Assembly: GCA_022605405.1 (NCBI GenBank)
Contig: JABYQQ010000001.1
Span: 186,001-250,000 of the forward strand
Direction of reading: 5' to 3'
Source: Earliella scabrosa
Taxonomy: Eukaryota; Basidiomycota; Agaricomycetes; Polyporales; Polyporaceae
Length of the DNA: 64,000 nt
Of the stretch, positions 1 through 10,998 are shown piece by piece (the stretch's first letter is position 1; each line of letters begins with the position of its first letter). The position numbers were made by a program, and so were the translations under genes. Below the pieces are notes generated by a model. That model searched no databases, had not been told where the DNA came from, and was given only the letters and a program-made list of their open reading frames with translations.

Positions 1-2850
1 ACTGTGAGCTTAGGCCGTTAGGCCGTCCATCTCACATCTCAGCTGGCATATCATGGGGTTCGACCGAATCGGACGAGACGGGGGGTCAGGAAATGTCACC
101 TCAACGAACAGACTTATTAGACACCGCTCAGCTGAGTGCGCCTCAAATATATCGCGGACTGTATGAGCGCAGGATCGGTTCCTTTACTGTACCTCTCCCA
201 GCCGTCTCACAAAGGCATTGCTTCATTCTATCGATGGTCGCGACAACTTCTCTCGCCTATACGCTAGCTCACGGCCGTATGCAATCTGCCCCCGCCAGCT
301 AGCATTCCGCATACGGCGTAATCACACATTCAACCTGAACGTGTCGAACTCTGGTCCCTGGAGCCCGCGACCCCCGGCCCCACCGCCATCTTGTCTACCC
401 ATGTCTTTGGGGGGATTCATGCGGTTATCAGGACCAGATATCCCGGGAATTTTTCCCGAGGTTTTGTTTCGTTCATTCAACGAGCACGCTCGCAAAATCT
501 AGCACAAAAGGTGCGAACCTCATACGCTGGTCACCGCTCACATACTGTTGCTGATACAACACTCACAGTCCACATCAGCTTATGCAAAGCGACCCTGTGC
601 GCCTCCCTACCCGCCGTCGGAATACGTTGTGCTACCCGTCCATGGCTTGCACGATGACGACCAGCCCAGCTCAGCCTGAGCGAACCGCCGGTGCGAAGCG
701 GATTATGCCGTGTTCAGTGGTTTTGCACGGATAGGCCTGCAGACAGGACATGGATTGTTGAATGTGAGTGTCCGGTCCTCTGTCGTGGTTCGGCTGCTCA
801 CTTTTCCTGCCCACTGAAGGAGGAAGCGTTATACATGCTAATCCACGTCATGAATGATGTGCAAGTGTTGAGCCTGCGCTTGTTGGATGTGACGCTGAGG
901 TTCACAGGTGAGTCAACGCATGTCCTCCATACACTCCGTCCTTCCACGCACCTATATCAGCCGCGTCACGCTGTCTCATTTGTTAACGCGCATTGCATGG
1001 TTTAAAGGCTCCGACTCTATTCGACATTCGACCTTCGTCTTGCCTGGCTTCACCGAACGCCCCTCTCAGCTCGTTCATCAACATTGCCCGACACGGTATC
1101 GCAGCCTCCAGCGCCCGGGTCGCGATGCGCATCTCATGAGTCCCGATGGATCTCCCTGTACGTGTACGCAACCCAGGCTTGGAGCACAGGTTCATTGAGC
1201 GACTCTGGATGGGCTGGAGAACGCTGGTCGTCGTCCGAGATGCAGCTGCACCACTGCGTGCGTCGGTGACCGTCGATGTATCCGGTCATACTGAAGGATG
1301 AATGTAGAATGTGCCCTTTTCGTGCGCCTATCCTCCGCCCGGCTTTGTCGCCAACAGTGCTCTAGGACACCAACACGGGCACGGCCGATGCGGGATCATG
1401 GCTCGAGACAGGAGGAATCTCGGCTTCCTTGGATGCGCAGCTAGCTCCCGTGTACACTGGATCATGATGAGCATGAACATCCATTCAACAGGTTTTGTGC
1501 AATCTCGTCGTCGACGCTGAGCTCCTTTTCTCCGTCTCAGGCAGCGCGCTCCGCATTCACGTCGTTATAAAGAATATACAACTCGGAGTCCCGATCGAGG
1601 TGTGCGAGCATATATGATGGATTGCGCTCGATGGTCAGACAAGGTCACCCTGTACATGGCGACGATTCGGTGGGATTCTAAACGATTAATGGCATTGCAA
1701 CTAGGGGATTCTCTACGATATACCGGGATTCATGTACACTGGTACTACTAGGGCGTCAGATATACTATCATACTACTACTCCAAGCCAGTCACCGTGATG
1801 GTGGGCGAGGACCGCAGCCGTCAATGCAACCATACCCATAGGCAGGCCAAGTTCGCATGCACATGTGTCGACATGCAGATGGTCATAATACCGCTGACTT
1901 CTAGGCTGCTAGAGTAGCGTCGCCGTCCGCCGTCGCCGTCTGTGTGAGAGTCAAGGATATCAATGCCATGCTGATGAAGAGACGTTTGCATAACAATGGC
2001 GCACCGTCTTACTATGGCACAGGCTCGCCGCTTCGTAGAGCTAGCTGTACTGTATTCCCAACATCCGAGTCGGCCCGGGTCTCGCGACAAGTTCGTTGAA
2101 CATGGGCTTACCCTGGTTCTCTTCGCCGTGCTAACTCGTTAACAATGAGCCAGGACATTCACCGGCACCGTTCAGCGTGCATGCAGTTAGGTCCTCCAAG
2201 CTCCGAGACCAGCGAACAACTTCTTCCGGAGAAAGCGCACTGAGGCAAGGTGAAGCGACCTCGAGAATGGCCGGGTTCAAGGTGGTTGTATACGCCATTG
2301 TCACGATTTCGCTGTCCAGATCGCCGGAATTATTTGACACGCACTGGATCTCCCATCCGCGCCACAGCGGCGACGGTGGGGTCGATGACCACACCCACCG
2401 GCTAAGCTGCTTCAGCGCGGCTTGAAAGATGGCCGTGCATGCATATCCAACGAGCACATCAATCACTGCGTGAAGCCTGTACCCAGGTCAGGCCGTCCGA
2501 GGTAATACTAGGCCACTTCTGTGGCCTAGCTACTGGCGTAGTTGAACTAGCACAAGGTAGTCGCGGCGGATAGAGTGTGTAGCTGAACTAGTTGTGGGGT
2601 ACAACTCGGTATGATCGTGTGGCCCCGGACCGAGCAAGTACGACAAGCGCTAGCTCAACCTAGTATGGGTCATGCTATGATGGCACGACGCGCCCGTCGC
2701 TATGTTTGCTAGCGACAGTCACCACTACCTCCACTCGCTACCCTCTTCCTCAGCACTCTACCTCATACTAGGGTATTGACTGCTCTAGTACTAGCTCGGC
2801 ACGCTCCACCTCTGTATCTCTTGAGCATAAAATACACGGCTCTCAGGCTG
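1..2850. other. Gene-poor stretch, no supported gene
   Basis: No reading frame here shows a recognisable domain, and the short frames on both strands overlap without codon-level structure. Base composition is visibly less GC-rich than in the genes further right, and the tetranucleotide CTAG becomes frequent from about 2.5 kb. This fits decayed intergenic or old mobile DNA, but no element could be identified. Confidence 0.5.
2508..2529. repeat. Perfect 9-bp hairpin (CTAGGCCAC / GTGGCCTAG)
   Basis: A perfect inverted repeat of nine bases with a four-base loop (TTCT). It stands inside a CTAG-rich stretch with no gene. It could be a relic of a terminal inverted repeat or a chance palindrome; no partner copy was found in the window. 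Confidence 0.6.
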
Positions 2851-2853
2851 CGC

Positions 2854-3272
2854 CATGACCACTGGTATCCAGAGACCACCAACTCCGAAGTCTTCACTCC
2901 GCACTTGCACCGTGCCCAGCTGCAGGTACGTCCCTATCACCTGTAATGCTCTTGCTCTTGCTTTGCGACGTCCTCTACTGCCCCAATACTATCAACCCAG
3001 AAGACTTCATTCGTGCCCTCTTCTCCCATATGGACATAGTGCAGCTCAAGAGTGTGCACACGTCAACGCTGGACGTGACTACATCGGGTTACGGAGTGGT
3101 GTCAAAAGGGCAGTACAACATAAAGGTATGTCGTCGTTGTGATTGTTGTCGTCTAGGCAAGCGTTCAGAATGGCACCTTCCCGTCATACCACTTCCTGAG
3201 CTCGTCCCCGTCTCGCGGTCTCCGTCATCACCATTCACCTGTGACCTGGCATATGTTTACGAGACTGTATGC
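2854..3272 (+). pseudogene. Possible F-box-like gene remnant
   Basis: A short run of plausible exons. The middle one (about 3000-3124) encodes a peptide reading DFIRALFSHMDIVQLK and ending GQYNIK, which resembles the helical F-box segment of expanded basidiomycete families. A donor follows at 3125 (GTATGTC) and an acceptor ends near 3157. The upstream ATG at 2854 is followed by a donor near 2925, but joining it to the middle exon puts that exon out of the F-box-like frame. With no long downstream frame, this is best read as a decayed fragment. F-box identity is an inference from pattern only. Confidence 0.22.
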
Positions 3273-3660
3273 TTTGTAGAGGCTCCCAATTACTTGGTAA
3301 TTCACTTACTGTCTACGTCTCATTAGTCTGTAGACCCATTTGTACCGCGTATACTACTTACTGTATTACTAGAACCTCAATGAATCACTTTGGCGATACT
3401 TCCTCTTGGCACTTGATGGAGCACAGTATTTGAATTTTGTCGCAAGATCTGCCAGTGCCAGCAGCGAGGTTTTTCCGTTGACCTAGTACCACCCCGTTGC
3501 AGTCACACTCAGTCATCAAGGATATCCCGGCACTAGGTCTACGGACATCTCTAGAGTACCCCATCACGATCTTGGTCAGTGCAGCCTCACACTAGGGTTG
3601 TACGAGGTAACCCCTTTTGGGGCATACTAGGTTCTGTAGGCATGGCTCATACGAGATACC

Positions 3661-4831
3661 CTATCCCGTCCTAGTATGGCGTCTCCTATGACCGGACTTC
3701 ACGCAGTGAATCCTCCCGTCCGATGTCGCACGGCGTGCGTGGTACCAAACTTGCCTCAGAGGAAACGTTGCAGCAAATAGCCACAGAGCGGGAGGTGAGA
3801 TATAGCAACAATCGCTCGTGATGGAAGGAAGGAGAATGGCGCTGGCGGTGAGCACAAACAGGATGCTGATGAGTGCCGATGCGACGCCTGCAACGACGTC
3901 GTTAAGACCCCACAGGAGAACCAAGAGGCCGGAGAAGAACAGAACAAGGGCGATCTGGAGGAGTATTGGAAGAACTGCGACAATCCAAGATACCCGCCAC
4001 TTGATCAGGCTATTCAAGCGCTGCTGGCGGAGGCGGGCCGTCTGCCGTGAGGACCCAGAAAGGCCCACGCTGTATTCGGTGAGCCATTGCTTGACCATGA
4101 TACCAATGGACGCGGCGGAGAGACTGAAGATGAGGCTGGAGAACCATAGCGTGTTGAGCCACACCGCTGAACGCGGAGCTCGAGACGGTGAAAGAGTGGC
4201 CTGTGAGACGGCGGAGGCTGTAGAGTTAATGAAGGAGGGATTGACGGAGAAGCTCCCAAGTTGGGCGGAGATCTGCTGCAGCGTATCCAGAAGGCGGTCT
4301 TGGGGATCGGGTGCAAGGAGTGTATAGGACTGGACGTTGAAGGCGGTGAGAACCGCAGAGAACAGACCCGCCTGTTCAGATACATCCAAGTCACAATGCG
4401 TAGCAGGGAAATCGAGAGGAACACGTACGTAGACGAGGAGAGCATCGATTTCTTTGTTCCACCTATCAATCAGCTCGTCGCTGTAGGTCTTGACCACGCT
4501 CGCTGTCTTGTCCCAGGCCTGTTCCTTCTCTTTCTCTGCGAATTCATCCTTGCGCTCGTCCCAGCGTGTCTAAGTAATTATCAGTATTGCAATTGTGGCT
4601 AGACGAAGAGACATGCATACCCAAGGATCAGGCAGCACCCAGCTGACCGGAAGTCGGGGCGGAGGCTCGTTCGTAGCCTTCGGTGGCTTGACATCATGAT
4701 ACTAGGAACATGGTCAGTATCACTAATCGGGTGACAGAGCCCATGGCAACTTGCACCTCTGTCGACTCGCGGGCTGGCATCTCAGTGTTGGCTCGTATAG
4801 CAGAGAACCGTGGGTCTCCAGGAGCGGACAT
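3661..4831 (-). CDS. DUF6535-type multi-pass membrane protein
   Basis: Four exons by splice signals and phase: 4831-4757, 4701-4621, 4569-4429 and 4371-3661, giving about 335 residues. Introns are 51-57 nt and all junctions are phase 0. The protein starts MSAPGDPRF, has a charged stretch (WDERKDEF, KTYSDELIDRWNKEIDALLVY), then AGLFSAVLTAFNVQSY. That block is the signature of the basidiomycete DUF6535 family. Downstream are three or four hydrophobic segments (around SLIFSLSAASIGIMV, VAVLPILLQIALVLFF and ALISILFVLTASAIL), so it should sit in a membrane. The molecular function of the family is unknown. The C-terminus is short and basic. The family is expanded in Agaricomycetes, often beside kinases such as the FunK1 gene downstream. 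Confidence 0.75.
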
Positions 4832-5504
4832 GGCCGGATGCAATCGGAGACAAGTACGTGCTCGTACTAAGTACATACAACATGAAACGCTGGCCAGCAC
4901 TTCAACTGCTTCCGAAGAACATGCGTGGAACACGTCAAACGTCATTTGTATCGAAGGCGCTCGGGGACGCCCCAAAGGGCCCCTTGGTCGGCGGGTGACG
5001 GCACCACCGCGCAATGTCGATCTGCATGCCATCGCCTCTAGCTCAGTTTCCCAGCTTCGCCAGCTCTTGAGTCTTCAGGTTTAAATGCGGCGGCCAGACC
5101 GTGTTCTATGGAGCTCTCGAATGCCAAGAAACGCAAAGAAGCTTATGTAGTCTGGCAGGTTTGACTGATTTTTTGTGAGTTTCGACATCATGAATGGCCT
5201 CCGACGAATGTGCGATTCAGGCATAGACGGCAAATGTCACCAGTGGCAGCAAAGTTTACAGACCGTGTCTGAGTGACATGACCGCACTCACCATCATTGT
5301 TCATGGGCCGTCTATCCCATCTCAGTAGGTCCCATCATCTGCCTAGGAGAGTGGAGACAGGTTAGTAACTCGACCATGGAATCCACAGCAAGAAGTTGTT
5401 ACGCGGCCATGACAAGCTCACGACAAGGACAAGTTCCTATCAACATGACCTGAAATCGCGTCACGAATCTGTCATTCACGCAGTGAATAAGAAGTGGTCG
5501 ACGA

Positions 5505-8365
5505 CTAGCAAATACAGCATCCAATTGCCCGGGAGCCCTCGGCCTGTTCATCTACTCCGTCGCCGAGTCCTTTCCTTGTCTTGGAGCGCCAGTCCGTAGA
5601 GGTGTCCATCCTGTTCGTGCCTCGCATGCGTCGCGCAAAAGAGGAGGGTGGACTCTGGCCCCGCCGACGCTTGAAGGATGCCGGGAAGGTTCCAGGGATC
5701 TTGAGGGTGTCAAGCTCCGAGTCAAGCTCGGGGAGCTCGTCGATGGGCTCCCTAGTCCGCTTCGACCCAGCGAGAGATGGAAGGGCGGGACCGCGCTCCG
5801 GCCGTTCACTCCGGAAGCTCGCGCGAACGTTGCCCTTCAGTTTTGCGGCAGGTGTCGGCGTTCCGGGGGACGGAGGGATGGGCATGGCGCCAAGTGTGTG
5901 ACGGTGTGGAAGAAGATGGGAATGCTTGGGAGTAACGAGGCCTCGTCGGTGAACGAGGGAGAGCTGCTTGGGCGCTAGCAGGGTGCACGGAACCCAGTCC
6001 TTCTCCGGCCAACCTTCCATAGCGAGAACCTCGTCAAAGAGCGAGAGCACGGTCTCGTACTCGAGCAGCGCGAGTTCGGTTGATTGCTCTCTTGCCAAGA
6101 GGCGGAACTCGCGCATGAGAATGGTGAGGGGCGCGTTGCCGGTGACGTCGAGTATCCACTTCTTGTTCTTGTCCTTGTACGACGTCCCTAACCATGCTTC
6201 CTTAGCGCCGTGTGCGTCCTCGTCGTTGCCATACTTGAAAATGGTTTCGCATTTGGATTGCCCCAGCGAATGTTCTGTATGTCGTAAGACGATCCACAGC
6301 AGTACCCAGTAGAAGGATTCTAGATCATGGTGAACGTCGTGGAGGACTGGCTCTTGGTGCGTGTCCATGATCAGGAACGCCATTGCCATGAAGTAATACG
6401 TGCCCTACGTGCGGTAGTGGTCAGTACAGTATACACTGAAATGATCAGCAGTGCTCACGGTTCGCTCTTTCTGTACAACGGCGGTCTCGTGAATATTGTC
6501 GTCGGCATCATCCAGAGGCATGTCATCCACTAGGTGGGGAAGCTCGTCGTCTTCCTCCTCCACCGAGCTATAGTCAAAGTCGTGTACGAACCCGGTGAAC
6601 GAACCTTCACAGGGTTTGTCCACGATCAGGATGTTACCAAGGCTCACGTCACGGTGGAGGATGCCTGCCCGCTGCCAAGCTTGCTGGTGACCTACCAGAG
6701 AGGCGTGAATAACGAACGATGCACGAAGAAGACAACACTCACCGCGTATAGCGTCCCTGAAGGCGCTGACAAGCTCCTTGGTATTCTTGAACTTGTCCGG
6801 AGACCTTCCCACGTCCGCGACCACGAAGCGCATATGGCTCCGCTCACGATAGGTCATCTCAGGACCCATGGCGATAGTCCAAGAAAATGTCTGATGAAGA
6901 GGGTATGGGAGGGGGTAAGGGGACGTCGAATACGAAGTGGACGACGCTGGCAGTGATGAGGACATCCGCAGATCGCGGTAGTCGCGAATGAGCTCCGTCT
7001 TATCTGACCACCTCTCCCAGTTTCGGACGTCCGCCTGACCGAGGTCCGCCCCACACAACAGCTTCGTGAGTCCAAACCGCTCGTCGTCGGGTATCTTGCT
7101 CGCCAGGCGGTGGTAGAAGGAGGCCTCGGACTGACGCACAACCTGCCGCCATGACTCCTTGAGGATGCCTAATCTCGGCGGATCGGCAGTACGACTATTG
7201 ATGTAGCGATTGCCTCGGCGGAGTCGGGTGTCCTCGATGGCGCGCCAGACTGTAGTCGCGCGAGAGAACAACCGGGCGTTGACATCAACGGGCTTGTAGA
7301 CGATCCATGGGCTCGTCGCTCCCGACTGTTCGTCGTAAACCTCTATGCGTCGACCGTGAACAGCGTCCGTCTCGAAGCCTTCCAGATGCTCCCCGCGTTT
7401 CTCCAACCAGTTCTTGACCCACTCTCGGTCAATGACGCTCAGCTTGGTTATGGTCGGATCGGCTCCAACGACGGTCGTGCCCACTCTGGGGTTGACGAAG
7501 TGCCAGAAGAATCTCTGGAGGATCTCGGGCTCTTTCTTGATGTTAAACCTCCTGGATACGAGAGCACAGGTGTGGTCGAATCGAACGAAGCGGCCGTACT
7601 CGCCATAGATGCCGATAACGATAACGAAGGAAGCGAGGAACCCGTTGGCAAGCATGAGATTGCGACCGTTCCGAGCCACTTGAATAATCTTCTCGTCGTT
7701 GGAGTCACCGCGCTTCCAGTCGTAGAACGGGTCGTCTTTTTCCTCCGGCTTCACTTCGAAGACAAACGAGATGTCCCGCCAGGGGTACTTGAGAAACGTG
7801 GATTCGTCTAGAGTCTCACCGGGGAAGGAGGCAGCCATGTCTGGCTTCGAGAGGTGGTGGTTTGAGGCAAACGATGCGAAGGGAAAGGGGAGTGGAGTGC
7901 CATGAGTGCTCGCGAACGTCAAGCGTTTCGACGCAACGAAGCTGGAAACAAGGTGCTTCAAACCAGCAAGCTACGGCGATAAACGTCGAACGTCAAGAAC
8001 GGGGATCAGCAGTAAATAGGACGGCCACGTACCAGTCCTGGATAACTAGCAACCTCACCACCCGCCTTCGGTTGGTACTGCGCAAACGGCCCTGGTTTGG
8101 ACTTCAGGTCGATAGAAGGGAGGTACGACTGAGCGCATGGGACGAGGTGGTCGAGATACCAGTCAAGAGACTCGTCGACCAGATGGACTCGATGGCGGAG
8201 CTCGTTTGCCCAAGCATCCTGGACGATAGTGCTGTCTTGTTTGACGTGTTGGCGGCCGTTAGCAATGTAGACAGAGCCGACACTGTGAGGGGTAGCTTCG
8301 GAAGGCATACCTTCGCCGCTAGATGGGCAAGCGGTAGTGTAGAAAGAGGTGGTTGAGATAGACAT
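5505..8365 (-). CDS. FunK1-type protein kinase
   Basis: Four exons: 8365-8033, 7970-6743, 6691-6459 and 6404-5505, giving about 897 residues. Phases fit at every junction, and the first join reads through into PDMAASFPGE. The N-terminal half contains YPWRDISFVFEVKPEE, typical of the fungal FunK1 (BUB1-like) kinase family. The catalytic loop is HRDVSLGNI. The metal-binding motif reads HDFDYSS, with Asp where most kinases have the Gly of DFG, a form common in FunK1. The last junction restores KERTGTYYFMAMAFL, the usual activation-segment block of the family. The C-terminal 200 residues are Pro/Ser/Arg-rich and likely disordered. The substrate is unknown; the family is expanded in mushrooms. Another small intron inside exon 2 is possible. 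Confidence 0.85.
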
Positions 8366-10998
8366 TTTATACTTTGAGGATTCCTACGTAAGTTGGGGGA
8401 ACTGGTTGCGGAGAACAATGGGTATGCGGTCAAGCGCCCTAACAACGGCGAGGCCACGTACACGGAACGCCCGTGACCAGACCTTGCGTAAGCGTGGGCT
8501 GTCCCGCAACGTTAAGCGGATGGGACGCACTTACCAAGTGGCACTTTGTGCGACTGGATCTAGGGCCCGGGGTACTTACGCGGCGGAGGGGCCGGCCTGG
8601 GACATCGCTTCAGATGGAGGATATAGGCCAAAAAACAGAATACTCACGGAGAGTAGCAGCTCCTGGAAGCCTGAAGCCTGGGGAAAATGCGAGGAGACGA
8701 GAACAAGCTCGGCTTTCGCGCGACCTGCAATATAATCCATTCAGTGGCCCGTCCATGGGGCTTTCAAGCCTCGACTGCCTTTGTCCTTGCCGAATCAACA
8801 TGCGACTCACAAGCAAGACAAGTAAGCGTACGTGCAATGATGCAATCGGAGAGCTATGGATCACGGATGTCGGGGTAGATAGTCAGAGTATGTGCTTCGT
8901 GTGGCGAAGTTCAACATTGGCGCCTACTTCACCCGACGGGCCGGATTCGGCTAGTCGTTGCCGGATCCTAACCACTGTCACATCTCAAGTGTTGTCATTT
9001 CTGCCCACTCAGCTTGTGGGATCGCTATTAGTACATTGCGACACTGACAGTGCAATACATTCAATGAAATCATGGCTGGAGAATTGAAGGCTACTATGTG
9101 AGCTACGCCAGTGCATTGCCGCGGGCTTATGTATGTCACGGCGGGATCAAAGGCGCTCGAGACCGAGGTCGGATGCTGACAAGTAATGGGCCACAGTCGA
9201 TGACGAGCGAGCTCGACTTCAAATCTTACACCTTGCGGAAGTACTCGACTATGCACGAGAGACGGGGGCGTGTGATTCGAGAACATGAAGGGAACAACCG
9301 AACGAGACAAAGGCGGGTGGTCCGCGGTCGTGTTATCAGTACCGTATGGGTATTGGCTCCATCTAGCCATCGGAGAAAGTGACGGACAAGTCAACGGGAG
9401 GGGCAGGGGCCTCCGACGCATTGATGTTTCGTGGTTATACTACCAGACAAACAATCCTGCTGTGAGGGTGAGTCGAGGCGTCGTACACCTGAATGCAATC
9501 ATTAAACCAACCTCTCCATAGCCAGAATCAGGTGTGGAAGAAGCGACAGCGGAAGATTCTGCCCCTTGTGTGGAAATAGAAATCGATACACTCATGTCTA
9601 CGCCAGCGTTGGGGGAGTGAGATGGGACAGTCGTCTGCCGAAGGTCTGCTTGTCATTCACGAGTCGCCAGCGCATGAGACGAAGGACAAACCGCGTCATC
9701 TTCAGAGAATCACGGAAGTCCAGGCATTGATGCTTGTGTTGATGATGATCTCGGGGATATCATTCTGTAGAAATATCATCGACGGGTCGATAACTTGATA
9801 GACCGTAAAAGCAATGGCCTCAGAGCACTCATTTCCTTGGATCTGAGGCTCCGAGGACGCGATCATCGGCGAGTCCTCAGCAGGGACGACCTCTAACTTC
9901 AATATATACCTGCTCGCCATCTCTAAGGACGCGATTGGAGTTGTGCGCGCTGTAAAACGTCTGATCAGCCGCCATGTAAAACACATGCCGCTAAGAGCAG
10001 ACCTTGTGATGATCATTGAGTCTGGAGGAGCCCTCGCTAGGTGGAACAACTGCAGGGGCGGGAGGCTCTCGTGTATTCGTGTCTGTAGCATGTGTAGTCG
10101 CGAGCCTCTGCTGTCGTCCAATCGTCTCGTAGTTAGCATCCAACAGAATCATTCACAAACGTCAGAGCTTACATTTCTACGCTTATTGATGTTATCCATT
10201 TGCTCCGCAATGCACTCCCTGTGGGATGGCTACAACCTTCCCATCCTCCTCCTGTCTTCTGCAAACAGCACTACAAGCTCGTCGAGTGATCGATCACCGG
10301 GACGACGCGACCCAGGTGGTTATGAATGCGCTCCGTCAGAGATTCTAGATGTGGACGCTGGCGTTCAAGTCCGGCGCATGCAAGGGAGATGTCCCCGGGA
10401 GGTTGCTAGTCAGGCTGGACGTATCACAAGCCGAACCTAATAGGTTTGCTGAGAAAGCTCCGCCACTGTCTACGTCATGAGTGCGACGTGACCGAGGTAG
10501 CCTACTCACCGGTCAGATGAGATGACACAGACTCGGGTCCTGAAGTCATCGATAGAGTGGACACTAGCTGGGAGAAACAAATACGTAGAGTAGACACGTC
10601 AGGAGAGACCGTTCGACCGAGTAGACAACAAGGCTAAGGTTGAAGACGTTGAACTTGAAGCTTCAAATGGCGGCCCGGGTGCGATGGCGGGGAGCTAGAA
10701 AGAAAGAGATCTATAAGCCAATCTCTATACGAATCAAGTATCCTGAGTAGGATGGAGTCCGATGGATAAGTGGAATCTGGGTATATCACCAGCAGCCAAA
10801 CTGAGGCCCCGGTGAAGGATGTCAGTGGATGTTCTATGGCGAGGGGAAGATGGAAGAGTCGAATTCGAGCAATGTGATTGGCCAGTTGTCGTAAGCGCCC
10901 TTGCATGACTCGGATTTATCGGCAGTCAGTCCGACTCCTGCTGTATCCCTCGTCCTTCCACACTCCTTCGCCCTCATCGACTCGACCCGCGCGAGCTG
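8366..10998. other. Gene-free stretch
   Basis: Several short frames occur on both strands, but none has an ATG, splice pattern or domain that can be defended. A minus-strand frame at 9702-10139 was examined and shows no recognisable motif. This stretch lies between the FunK1 gene start (divergent) and the homoaconitase start, so promoters of both must lie at its ends. Confidence 0.4.
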
